NCBI GenBank assembly: GCA_048498035.1
Contig: JBEHYT010000002.1
Coordinates: 1 to 64,000, forward strand
Origin: CADEDV01 sp048498035
GTDB lineage: Bacteria > Bacteroidota > Bacteroidia > Chitinophagales > Chitinophagaceae
DNA: 64,000 nucleotides
Direction: 5' to 3'
Shown piece after piece: positions 35,326 through 42,777 of the stretch (positions are counted from its first letter, which is position 1; each line of letters begins with the position of its first letter). The position numbers were made by a program, and so were the translations under genes. Below the pieces are notes generated by a model that had not been told where the DNA came from, made no database searches, and saw nothing but the letters and a program-made list of their open reading frames with translations.

Positions 35326-36594
35326 ATGAGTAAATCGAATAAATACCTTGTGCCATTTATTTTAGTAACAAGTTTATTTTTCTTGTGGGCATTCCTGCAT
35401 AATATCAACCCGATACTGATACCGCATTTTAAAAAGGCCTGCCAGCTAACAGATACACAATCTGCATTTATTGACACTGCTGTTTACCTGGCTTATTTTA
35501 CGATAGCACTGCCTGCGGGCTGGTTCATGCATAAGTATGGCTATAAAAAGGGTATCATCTTTGGTTTGTTACTCTATGGTATTGGCACTTTATTATTTTT
35601 ACCGGCGGCATCTTCATTAAACTATACTTTTTTTCTCATTGCCTTGTTTATCATTGCAAGCGGCGCTACATTTTTAGAAACCGTGGCTAATCCATATATC
35701 ACAAAACTGGGTGATGAGAAAACATCGGCACAGCGGTTGAATTTTGCCCAATCTTTTAATGGTGTTGGCGCTTTTATTGCTCCAATCATCGGCGGACAAA
35801 TTATTTTATCTGGTGTTGAACATACACCTGCAGAATTGCAACAGATGAAAATAGCAGGTACTTTAAATGCGTACCTGCAATCGGAAGCTGCCACTGTTAA
35901 GATTCCATATCTTGTAATTGCGGCCGTTGTACTATTACTCGTTGCTTTATTTTTTGTTACCAAATTGCCGGAAGGGGAAAGAAATGATAATGAGGATAAT
36001 GTGGCAAAAGGTTTTTCATTTAACGTATTTCGTCACAGACATTTGAAATGGGCTGTAGTTACACAGTTCTTCTATGTAGGTGCTCAGGTTTGTGTTGGGA
36101 GCTTCTTTATCAGATTTTCAAGATATGTGATGGATATGCCGGAGAAAGAAGCGGCGTTTAAATGGGGCTCTATTGCCATGGTCGGCTTTATGGTCGGCAG
36201 ATTTACCGGTACTTTTTTTATGAAATATATAAAACCGGAGAAATTATTGGGGTTATACGCAGTGATAAATATTATACTATTAGCTGTAGCAACTTTTACT
36301 CATGGGGGTATGGCTGTATATGCTTTGATAGGAGTGCCGTTTTTTATGTCAATCATGTTTCCTACTATTTTTGCATTAGGTATAAAGGGTTTGGGTGAAG
36401 AAACAAAGATCGCTTCTTCCTTTATCGTAATGTCAATAGTCGGGGGAGCTTTATTCCCCTTATTGATCGGAAGGATATCGGATGCAACAAGGGGAAATAT
36501 TCAATTAGGTTATATTGTTCCGTTAATTTGTTTTGTTGCAGTCGCTGTATATGCATGGAAAGGCCACCAGGTAAAGGAAAACAACTCTGTCTAA
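35326..36594 (+). CDS. fucP: L-fucose:H+ symporter family permease
   Basis: A 422-residue MFS protein with about 12 hydrophobic segments. The opening segment FLWAFLHNINPILIPHFKK and the loop HKYGYKKGIIFGL are typical of FucP. Other FHS-family features are SGATFLETVANPYI and RLNFAQSFNGVGAFIAP. This protein imports L-fucose or related 6-deoxy sugars with protons. It precedes a mutarotase gene by 9 bp, as in other bacterial fucose clusters. The presence of oxidative fucose enzymes downstream supports fucose as the main substrate. Confidence 0.92.
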   Translation: MSKSNKYLVPFILVTSLFFLWAFLHNINPILIPHFKKACQLTDTQSAFIDTAVYLAYFTIALPAGWFMHKYGYKKGIIFGLLLYGIGTLLFLPAASSLNYTFFLIALFIIASGATFLETVANPYITKLGDEKTSAQRLNFAQSFNGVGAFIAPIIGGQIILSGVEHTPAELQQMKIAGTLNAYLQSEAATVKIPYLVIAAVVLLLVALFFVTKLPEGERNDNEDNVAKGFSFNVFRHRHLKWAVVTQFFYVGAQVCVGSFFIRFSRYVMDMPEKEAAFKWGSIAMVGFMVGRFTGTFFMKYIKPEKLLGLYAVINIILLAVATFTHGGMAVYALIGVPFFMSIMFPTIFALGIKGLGEETKIASSFIVMSIVGGALFPLLIGRISDATRGNIQLGYIVPLICFVAVAVYAWKGHQVKENNSV

Positions 36595-36603
36595 ATAATT
36601 AAT

Positions 36604-36936
36604 ATGAAGCGATATTGTCTTGCTCTCGATTTAAAAGATGATGAAGTCTTGATAAAAGAATACGAAGATTGGCGTCAGCATGTGTGGCCGGAGATTTTGC
36701 AAAGCATTAAAGGTGCTGGTATCGCACAAATGGAAATATACCGGTTTGGCAACAGGATGTTTATGACTATGGAAACCGAAAATGATTTTAGCTTTGAAAG
36801 TAAAGCTGTAGCAGATGTTGCCAATGAAAAGGTACAGGAATGGGAGAAATTGATGTGGAAATACCAACAAGCAATTCCCGGTAGTAGACCAGGGGAAAAG
36901 TGGGTGTTAATGGATAAAATATTTCAATTGGATTAA
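36604..36936 (+). CDS. L-rhamnose/L-fucose mutarotase family protein
   Basis: A 110-residue RhaM-type (DUF718) protein. The family His lies in DWRQHVWPEI and is followed by IYRFGNRMFM and a C-terminal WVLMDKIFQL. These mutarotases interconvert anomers of 6-deoxyhexoses so that dehydrogenases or isomerases get the right form. In Xanthomonas-type fucose clusters this family appears next to FucP, as here. It lies 9 bp after fucP and 16 bp before an SDR gene. Confidence 0.88.
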   Translation: MKRYCLALDLKDDEVLIKEYEDWRQHVWPEILQSIKGAGIAQMEIYRFGNRMFMTMETENDFSFESKAVADVANEKVQEWEKLMWKYQQAIPGSRPGEKWVLMDKIFQLD

Positions 36937-36952
36937 TATTATATTGTAAGAA

Positions 36953-37717
36953 ATGTTTTCACTTAAAAATAAATCAGCCATTGTAACAGGTGGGGGTAGC
37001 GGCATTGGAAAAGCCATTGTAGAAATTTTTGCAAAGCAAGGTGCTACTGTTCATATTATGGAATTGGACGAAAGCAATGCAGCACAAGTGGCAAAAGATA
37101 TTGAGACAAATGGCGGCAAAGCAACAGCACATAGTTGTGATGTTAGCAATCAGCAAAAAGTAAAAGAAGTTTTTAATGGCATCGGAGATATAAATATTCT
37201 GGTCAACTGTGCTGGCATTGCGAATGTGGGCAAAGCAGACACCACAAGCGAAGAAGATTTTATAAACGTTTTTAATGTAAATGTAAAAGGAACTTATAAT
37301 TGTTTGCATGAAGTATTGCCTGTTTTTAAAAGTCTGGGTAGAGGTGTTATTTTAAATATCGCTTCTATTGCTGCCTGGGTAGGTATTACAGACAGATTTG
37401 CTTATAGCATGAGTAAAGGCGCTGTATTTGCCATGACGTTGAGTGTTGCAAGGGATTACCTGGCCGATAATATCCGGTGTAATTCTATTTCTCCGGCAAG
37501 GGTGCATACAGCGTTTGTAGATGGATTCATCGAAAAAAATTACCCGGGTAAAGAGGAAGAAATGTTTGAGAAATTATCGAAAAGCCAACCCATTGGAAGA
37601 ATGGGAACGGTAGAAGAGGTCGCAGCATTAGCTTTATACCTCTGTAGTGATGAGGCTGGATTTGTTACTGGCAATGATTATCCGATTGATGGCGGGTTTA
37701 TAAGATTGAACAACTAA
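36953..37717 (+). CDS. SDR oxidoreductase, probable 2-keto-3-deoxy-L-fuconate dehydrogenase
   Basis: A 254-residue classical SDR. It has the cofactor motif TGGGSGIG, NCAGIA, and a catalytic Tyr and Lys in YSMSK. The C-terminus has VTGNDYPIDGGF. The position between a mutarotase and an FAH-family hydrolase matches the oxidative L-fucose pathway, where this enzyme forms 2,4-diketo-3-deoxy-L-fuconate. The specific substrate is inferred from gene order only. Confidence 0.82.
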   Translation: MFSLKNKSAIVTGGGSGIGKAIVEIFAKQGATVHIMELDESNAAQVAKDIETNGGKATAHSCDVSNQQKVKEVFNGIGDINILVNCAGIANVGKADTTSEEDFINVFNVNVKGTYNCLHEVLPVFKSLGRGVILNIASIAAWVGITDRFAYSMSKGAVFAMTLSVARDYLADNIRCNSISPARVHTAFVDGFIEKNYPGKEEEMFEKLSKSQPIGRMGTVEEVAALALYLCSDEAGFVTGNDYPIDGGFIRLNN

Positions 37718-37732
37718 AACAAAAATCATTTT

Positions 37733-38590
37733 ATGAAACTTATTCGCTTTGGAGAAACTGGTAAAGAAAAACCCGGTATTTGCATCAACGATATTAATTA
37801 TGATGTGTCAGGATTTGTACATGATTATAATGCCCTCTTTTTTTCGGAAGTAGGATTACAACATTTGGCATCGATGATTGAGCAACATAAAGCGATCCTG
37901 CCAAAAGTACCCGTGGGTGCAAGAATAGGCTGCCCGGTGGCCAATCCTTCAAAAATTGTTTGTATCGGATTGAATTATGCTGATCATGCTAAAGAAACCG
38001 GATTAGCAACGCCTCCGGAGCCAATTATTTTTTTAAAATCAACAACCGCCATTTGTGGCCCTTATGATAATATCGTCATACCTAAAGATTCTTTAAAGAC
38101 AGATTGGGAGGTAGAGCTGGCCGTGGTAATTGGGAAAAAAGCTGCCTATGTTGACGAATCCAATGCAATGGATTATGTAGCTGGTTATGCGTTGCATAAT
38201 GATGTAAGTGAAAGAGCTTTTCAATTAGAAATGGGCGGCACATGGGATAAAGGTAAAGGTTGCGATACATTTGCTCCATTAGGACCATACCTGGTTACTA
38301 AGGATGAAATTGCAGACGTAAATAATCTGCGTCTCTGGTTAAAAGTTAATGGCAAAACAATGCAGGACGGAACTACTGCAAACCTTATTTTTGATATCCC
38401 TTTTTTGGTTTCTTATATCAGCAGGTTTATGACTTTATTACCTGGGGATGTCATCTCTACCGGCACGCCAGCAGGAGTTGGGATGGGTTTTAAACCACCT
38501 TTATATTTAAAAGAAGGGGATATTATTGAATTAGGTATTGACGGGTTGGCAACAGCAAAACAAAATTGCATTGTTTATGAAAGCAATTGA
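37733..38590 (+). CDS. FAH-family hydrolase, probable 2,4-diketo-3-deoxy-L-fuconate hydrolase
   Basis: A 285-residue fumarylacetoacetase-family protein. The core has CIGLNYADHAKETG, the metal-binding DWEVELAVVIGK, GYALHNDVSER and TGTPAGVGMG. In the oxidative fucose route this family splits 2,4-diketo-3-deoxy-L-fuconate into pyruvate and L-lactate. The following gene begins 14 bp before this stop. With LutABC nearby, the produced L-lactate could be oxidised directly. Confidence 0.87.
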   Translation: MKLIRFGETGKEKPGICINDINYDVSGFVHDYNALFFSEVGLQHLASMIEQHKAILPKVPVGARIGCPVANPSKIVCIGLNYADHAKETGLATPPEPIIFLKSTTAICGPYDNIVIPKDSLKTDWEVELAVVIGKKAAYVDESNAMDYVAGYALHNDVSERAFQLEMGGTWDKGKGCDTFAPLGPYLVTKDEIADVNNLRLWLKVNGKTMQDGTTANLIFDIPFLVSYISRFMTLLPGDVISTGTPAGVGMGFKPPLYLKEGDIIELGIDGLATAKQNCIVYESN

Positions 38591-39410
38591 TGCACACCAG
38601 CATTTCTGGAAGTATGACCCGGTTCGTGATAACTGGATAACAAATGATATGGCAATTATGAGAAAAGATTTTTTACCAGATGATTTGGCGCTGGTTTTGA
38701 AAAAAAATAATGTTAATGGTTCAGTCGTTGTCCAGTCAGACCAATCTGAAGAAGAAAATATTTTTCAATTAAAGAATGCAGACCAAAATGATTTTATAAA
38801 AGGGATTGTGGGCTGGGTGGATTTTCAGGCGGATAACATAGAGGAGAGGTTGGCATATTACAGTTCTTTTGAAATGATGAAAGGCTTTCGTCATGTATTG
38901 CAAGGGGAGCCACAAAGGGATTTAATGCTTACATCACAATTTGTGAATGGTGTGAGCAAATTGCAACGGTTTGGGTTTACGTATGATATTTTGATATTTA
39001 CAGATCAGTTACAGTACATTCCTCAATTTGTAAAATTATTTCCCGATCAAAAATTTGTACTCGATCATATTGCAAAGCCAAATATTAGGGAAAAGGGAAT
39101 TGATGAGTGGGAAAAAGATATACGACCACTTGCCCAATTTGAAAATTTGTATTGTAAAATATCAGGGATGGTTACCGAGGCTGATTGGCATAATTGGCAG
39201 TTGGACGATTTTACGATTTATCTTGATGTTGTTGTAAATACTTTCGGTATGAAGAGAATTATATATGGCTCCGATTGGCCTGTATGTTTGCTCGCCGGCA
39301 GTTATGAAAAAATTGTTGATATTGTAAAGAAATATTTTTCATCATTCAGTAAAAATGAGCAGAATTTATTTTTCGGATGTAATGCAACCTTGTTTTATAA
39401 TCTTATGTAA
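38577..39410 (+). CDS. Amidohydrolase family protein, probable L-fuconolactonase
   Basis: Start 38577 (MKAIDAHQHFW) overlaps the previous gene by 14 bp and puts the metal-binding HxH near the N-terminus; an earlier start is in frame inside the FAH gene. The ~277-residue protein is a COG3618-type TIM-barrel amidohydrolase with DHIAKP and YGSDWPV as further metal and substrate blocks. In fucose clusters this family hydrolyses L-fucono-lactone to L-fuconate. The surrounding SDR and FAH genes support this assignment. Confidence 0.85.
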   Translation: MKAIDAHQHFWKYDPVRDNWITNDMAIMRKDFLPDDLALVLKKNNVNGSVVVQSDQSEEENIFQLKNADQNDFIKGIVGWVDFQADNIEERLAYYSSFEMMKGFRHVLQGEPQRDLMLTSQFVNGVSKLQRFGFTYDILIFTDQLQYIPQFVKLFPDQKFVLDHIAKPNIREKGIDEWEKDIRPLAQFENLYCKISGMVTEADWHNWQLDDFTIYLDVVVNTFGMKRIIYGSDWPVCLLAGSYEKIVDIVKKYFSSFSKNEQNLFFGCNATLFYNLM

Positions 39411-39419
39411 ACTATAAAA

Positions 39420-40202
39420 ATGAATTTAGGATTAGCTGATAAAGTGATTATCGTTACCGGTGGAGCCAGAGGGATTGGTGAAGGGATTGCAAAATTACTG
39501 ACAAGTGAAGGCGCTGTTGCGGTAATTGTTGGCAGGAATGAAAAAGATAATATAAAAACTGTACAGGCTATTGAAAGCAATAACGGTAAGGCATTCCAGG
39601 TGGTCGCAGAACTATGTCTTCCTGCTGAATGTGAAAATGCAGTAAAAAAGGTTGTAGAAAAATTTGGAAGGATTGAAGGCCTTGTAAATAATGCCGGAGT
39701 GAATGATGGTGTGGGGTTGGAGAACGGAACCTATGTTAAGTTTATGGATTCGCTGCATAAAAATCTTGTGCATTATTATTTGATCGCCCATTATTGCTTG
39801 CCTTATTTAAAGAAAAGCAAAGGAGGCATTGTCAATATTACTTCCAAGACCGCTGAAACAGGACAGGGTAATACCTCTGCTTATGCCGCCGCAAACGGCG
39901 GCCGCAATGCGTTGACAAGAGAGTGGGCGGTTGAGTTGTTGAAATATGGAATCCGGGTGAATGCAGTAGTCGTTGCGGAATGCTTTACACCTTTGTATCA
40001 GACATGGATCAAAACGTTTGACGATCCGGAAAAAAAATTAAATGAGATCAATGCAAAGATACCTTTGGAAAACAGGATGACGACAGTGGAAGAAATTGCA
40101 AACACTGTTGCTTTTTTGTTATCTGAAAGATCAAGTCATACAACCGGTCAGTTAATTCATGTAGATGGCGGCTATGTTCATCTTGATAGGGCACTTCTTT
40201 AA
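39420..40202 (+). CDS. SDR oxidoreductase, probable L-fucose dehydrogenase
   Basis: A 260-residue short-chain dehydrogenase. It has the cofactor motif TGGARGIG, NNAGVNDGVG and a C-terminal blocks GQLIHVDGGY. The text recalls bacterial L-fucose dehydrogenases, as with the stretch NGGRNALTREWA. The catalytic Tyr is followed by three residues and then Asn (YAAAN) instead of the usual Lys, while a Ser lies 13 residues before the Tyr. That may be a subfamily trait. It is the last gene of the fucose block and would start the oxidative pathway. Confidence 0.83.
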   Translation: MNLGLADKVIIVTGGARGIGEGIAKLLTSEGAVAVIVGRNEKDNIKTVQAIESNNGKAFQVVAELCLPAECENAVKKVVEKFGRIEGLVNNAGVNDGVGLENGTYVKFMDSLHKNLVHYYLIAHYCLPYLKKSKGGIVNITSKTAETGQGNTSAYAAANGGRNALTREWAVELLKYGIRVNAVVVAECFTPLYQTWIKTFDDPEKKLNEINAKIPLENRMTTVEEIANTVAFLLSERSSHTTGQLIHVDGGYVHLDRALL

Positions 40203-40242
40203 ATCTTCATTTAGTTTCTTCAAAGTGAGGTAGTATTGCAGC

Positions 40243-40302
40243 ATGATAAACAATAAGAAAGCATTTTTATTTGATCTGAATGATACTATGATTATAAAAT
40301 AA
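40243..40302 (+). pseudogene. Truncated HAD-family hydrolase N-terminus
   Basis: A 19-codon remnant (MINNKKAFLFDLNDTMIIK, then stop). The FDLNDTMI part matches motif I of HAD-family sugar phosphatases, which usually reads FDLNGTMIDD. The similarity stops near base 40293, where the sequence instead fits the end of a minus-strand PspC-type N-terminus. The rest of the gene is gone. Confidence 0.6.
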
Positions 40303-40400
40303 TTATGCAGCGTATCAATATATGCAAGGTGTTTTTTCCAGGCATCATCCGTTATTTGGATTATTCTACCACAGAGGTTTATATGAATGGTTGTTTGCAT
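40294..40400 (-). pseudogene. Truncated N-terminus of a Bacteroidota PspC-type protein
   Basis: On the minus strand from the ATG at 40400, about 35 codons fit the N-terminal segment of Bacteroidota PspC-domain proteins (IHINLCGRIIQI, DDAWKKHLAYIDTLHNYF). The match ends at about 40296, next to the end of the HAD remnant. After that point the frame reads through the HAD fragment in antisense. So the gene has lost its 3' part. Confidence 0.55.
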
Positions 40401-40920
40401 TTTTCTATCAATATTATACTAAGATATAGGCCTGCAAATTCTGAGAATAGAACAGATTAGTAAATGGATGAGTATAGTGAGGGAATGGTACGTAAAAAAA
40501 TTATATTTATAAAGCAGTTTTAAAAGTTTCAGGATTTTAGTAAGCCTTCTTTAGTATTTTCAGATCCTGTACCATTTACTGGTTGAATATGTTTTATAAG
40601 TATTAACAGTTCTTTCTTTGAGCAATCAATCCGAAAAAGAAATTTGATAATAGTAAATGGATGACAAGCTTAAATTGTATAAAATTAAAAATTGAAAAAT
40701 CAGATACACGATCTACCAAAATTTGATGATGTATTCCGGGAAGCAAAAAGATATTGTACGATATAGAAGCATGTAATGATTTTATACAAATTTGTCAGAC
40801 AAATAAAGTTCTATTTAGTATAGTTGTTTTACCTTTGTCTTGCTCTTTAATTTGTTAGTTGAGTAGTTCGGTGAGTATGAATTTTTCTGAATTATAGACT
40901 ATTGATGGATAATCGGATAT
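40401..40920. other. AT-rich gap without a recognisable gene
   Basis: No convincing protein-coding frame, RNA gene or repeat array was seen in these ~520 bases. A 14-base string, TAGTAAATGGATGA, occurs twice about 190 bp apart, which may be chance. It links the gene scar at 40243-40400 with the tRNA 3' fragment at 40921. Confidence 0.5.
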
Positions 40921-40950
40921 GACAGGTGTTCGAATCCTGTCCTCCCGACA
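40921..40950 (+). pseudogene. tRNA 3'-end fragment (T arm and acceptor strand)
   Basis: A T-arm with stem ACAGG/CCTGT and TTCGAAT loop core is followed by the acceptor strand CCTCCCG-A. The loop is two bases too long (TGTTCGAAT), and the 5' strand CGGGAGG needed about 65 bases upstream is absent. The remnant could be an attachment-site scar or a decayed tRNA copy. The following terminators fit the end of a former tRNA gene. The acceptor is like that of a CGGG-starting tRNA such as tRNA-Pro, but identity is not certain. Confidence 0.6.
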
Positions 40951-40951
40951 A

Positions 40952-40990
40952 AACAAAGCCTTCGGCAACAGCCGGGGGCTTTGTTGTTTT
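40952..40990 (+). terminator. Strong intrinsic terminator hairpin after the tRNA fragment
   Basis: AACAAAGCC pairs perfectly with GGCTTTGTT, with an inner CGGC-AACA-GCCG stem, and is followed by a T-rich GTTTTG tail. It is placed 1 base after the tRNA 3' fragment, as expected for a tRNA transcription unit. Degenerate copies of this hairpin start each repeat of the following array. Confidence 0.7.
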
Positions 40991-41030
40991 GTAGCGTTGA
41001 AAGCTTGCTTTCAAAAGCGGAGAAACAAGT

Positions 41031-41068
41031 AAAGCCTTCACTCGCGAAGCGGGGGAAGGCTTTGTTTT
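41031..41068 (+). terminator. Second intrinsic terminator hairpin
   Basis: AAAGCCTTC and GAAGGCTTT form a perfect 9-bp stem around ACTCGCGAAGCGGGG, followed by TGTTTTGG. In the later repeats this block is shorter (AAGCC...GGCTT), so the first copy seems to be the better-preserved form. Confidence 0.6.
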
Positions 41069-41600
41069 GGCTACCCCCACTTAGGATCACCGCAGGTAAT
41101 CCTGTGTTCCTGCTTTCCCAAACGGAAAACATCCTGTTTAGCCCGGTAGAATATCCCGCCGTTGGCGGGAGGGGCGCAGGTTCCTCTCGCAAAAGCACAC
41201 TCTTCGGCAACAGCCAGGGGCTTTGTTGTTTTGTAGCGTTGAAAGCTTGCCAGCCTGGGGGGCGAAAAAAGCCGAAGTGAAACGAGGCTTGCTTTGTTTT
41301 GGCTACCCCCACTTAGGATCACCGCAGGTAATCCTGTGTTCCTGCTTTCCCAAACGGAAAACATCCTGTTTAGCCCGGTAGAATATCCCGCCGTTGGCGG
41401 GAGGGGCGCAGGTTCCTCTCGCAAAAGCACACTCTTCGGCAGTAGCCGGGGGCTTTGTTGTTTTGTAGCGTTGAAAGCTTGCCAGCCTGGGGGGCGAAAA
41501 AAACCGAAGTGCAACGGAGGCTTGATTTGTTTTGGCCACCCCCACTTAGGATCACCGCAGGTAATCCTGTGTTCCTGCTTTCCCAAACGGAAAACATCCT

Positions 41601-41651
41601 GTTTAGCCCGGTAGGATATCCCGCCGTTGGCGGGAGGGTCGCGGGTTCTAC
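41601..41651 (+). repeat. tRNA-like repeat copy directly left of the GIY-YIG gene
   Basis: This third array copy keeps the D-arm-like and hairpin parts and ends in GGGTCGCGGGTTCTAC. It diverges after the T-arm-like segment, where unique sequence leading to the nuclease gene begins. Together with the copy at 41982 it forms a direct repeat around the nuclease gene. Confidence 0.7.
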
Positions 41652-41731
41652 TTTTCAATTGTCTTGTCTCCATGCTAATTATATTTTGCTGCCAGCAACA
41701 GGCTGCGGCGTTTTTGATTGTAAATGTTTTT

Positions 41732-41989
41732 ATGTTTTACGTGTATATTTTGTACAGCGAAGTCATTAGGGAATACTATTGTGGACAGACTAATGATTTG
41801 GCGGATCGTATTCGCCGCCACAACTCTGGAGAAACACAAAGTATAAAGCATGGCCTGCCGTGGAACCTGATAGGTTTTTTATCCTTTGCTACGAGGGCAG
41901 AGGCGATGAAAATGGAACGGTCTATAAAAAAGCGAGGGATTGCGAGATGGCTGAGTCAATACCAGGTGACATTAACAATGCACCGGTAG
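41732..41989 (+). CDS. Small GIY-YIG nuclease embedded in the tRNA-like array
   Basis: Start 41732 (MFYVYILYS) gives 85 residues; longer in-frame starts read through repeat DNA. The GIY-YIG domain has YVYIL and YYCGQT as the two tyrosine blocks, DRIRRHNSG for the Arg helix and RAEAMKMERSIKKRG for the Glu helix. The stop codon TAG is part of the next repeat (CCGGTAGCATATC). Small stand-alone proteins of this family are common in Bacteroidota; many resemble the UvrC N-terminal domain but have no DNA-binding partner domain. The bounding repeats suggest that the gene is a cassette. It may nick tRNA-like DNA, but this is a hypothesis. Confidence 0.8.
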   Translation: MFYVYILYSEVIREYYCGQTNDLADRIRRHNSGETQSIKHGLPWNLIGFLSFATRAEAMKMERSIKKRGIARWLSQYQVTLTMHR

Positions 41990-42030
41990 CATATCCCGCC
42001 GTTGGCGGGAGGGTCGCAGGTTCGTCTCGC
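41982..42030 (+). repeat. tRNA-like repeat copy directly right of the GIY-YIG gene
   Basis: The segment ACCGGTAGCATATCCCGCC through GGGTCGCAGGTTCGTCTCGC nearly repeats 41607-41650. It lacks the GTTTAGC start of other copies, since the coding sequence runs straight into CCGGTAG. This is the best-preserved T-arm core of the array (GCAGGTTCG). Confidence 0.7.
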
Positions 42031-42357
42031 AAAAGCACACTCTTCGGCGACAGCCGGGGGCTTTGTTGTTTTGTTGCGGTGAAAGCTTGCCAGCCCGGAG
42101 GGGCGACAAAAAAGCCGAAGTGAAACGAGGCTTGATTTGTTTTGGCCACCCCCACTTAGGATCACCGCAGGTAATCCTGTGTTCCTGCTTTCCCAAACGG
42201 AAAACATCCTGTTTAGCCCGGTAGAATATCCCGCCGTTGGCGGGAGGGGCGCAGGTTCCTCTCGCAAAAGCACACTCTTCGGCAGTAGCCGGGGGCTTTG
42301 TTGTCCTTCACTTCCAAGATCATTGTAAAAGATGCTTGTCCCAATGTCTGCTAACAA

Positions 42358-42777
42358 TCATGTAATAATTGGCAGGCCTGACGGTGTCTTAATGTCTAAA
42401 AAGAGATGTGATAAGTATGCTGTGCCTGCGAGTAAAACAATTTCTTTATCGCCATCAGGCATTTCACTCCGACTACATTTATACATTCCATATCCAATGG
42501 CCGATGCAGCAGTAAGACTGTGGCAAAATTTACGGTGATTAGGGCAAGTGGCTGGCTCCAATAAATCAGGAAGCACGCCACAAAAGGCGCCTATACCTCC
42601 GCTTGTCAACGTTTTCAACGCGAACTCTGACCAGTCAAATTTATATTCTGGATTATTTGCTTTCCGGTTTTGTTGCTGAAGCACGTTAAGTACGGCTGTT
42701 AAAACTATTCCAACTCCGGCTCCCGTGGCGGCATGTTTTTTAAAATTCGGCATAGCGTAATTTTTTTGTTTAATCAA
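42358..42777 (-). CDS. DUF457/YdjM-like membrane metal-dependent hydrolase-like protein
   Basis: A 139-residue protein with hydrophobic segments at about 17-32, 57-70, 88-98 and 112-128. It carries potential metal ligands His15, Asp71, Glu74 (PDLLEPATCPNHR), His81, His86 and an end pattern His124-Asp128 (SHLFLD). This fits the LexA-binding/YdjM-like DUF457 family, whose function is unclear. An alternative start is 42753. The gene overlaps the 3' end of the LRAT-like gene by 8 bp, so the two are translationally coupled. A shared membrane role is likely. Confidence 0.7.
   Translation of the reverse strand: MIKQKNYAMPNFKKHAATGAGVGIVLTAVLNVLQQQNRKANNPEYKFDWSEFALKTLTSGGIGAFCGVLPDLLEPATCPNHRKFCHSLTAASAIGYGMYKCSRSEMPDGDKEIVLLAGTAYLSHLFLDIKTPSGLPIIT

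Larger units (their letters stand above)
40951..42304 (+). repeat. Tandem array of ~233-bp repeats with tRNA-like arms and terminator hairpins
   Basis: A core hairpin sequence CCGCCGTTGGCGGG starts at 41156, 41388, 41621, 41996 and 42231, giving periods of 232, 233, 375 and 235 bp. The larger period holds the GIY-YIG gene. Before the hairpin is a D-arm-like segment (GTTTAGCCCGGTAGAAT) and after it a T-arm-like segment (GGGTCGCAGGTTCG or GGGGCGCAGGTTC). The hairpin can be read as a 5-bp anticodon stem, TCCCG/CGGGA, with a 7-base loop. Each copy then enters terminator-like sequence (TTCGGCAACAGCCGGGGGCTTTGTTG). So the unit looks like a decayed tRNA gene plus its terminator. Frames through the array are not coding, with one exception at 41732. 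Confidence 0.8.

Noticed and set aside
41136..42265. Array units as functional tRNA genes
   Set aside because: No unit has a matching acceptor stem, the T arm is broken after the loop, and the position before the anticodon is C instead of the invariant U.
40951..42304. CRISPR array
   Set aside because: The repeat units are about 233 bp with no short regular repeats and variable spacers, and no cas genes were seen.
40899..42357. Long open frames on both strands through the repeat array
   Set aside because: They read the same repeated DNA in several frames, give repetitive peptides and have no recognisable domain. Only the GIY-YIG frame at 41732 is convincing.
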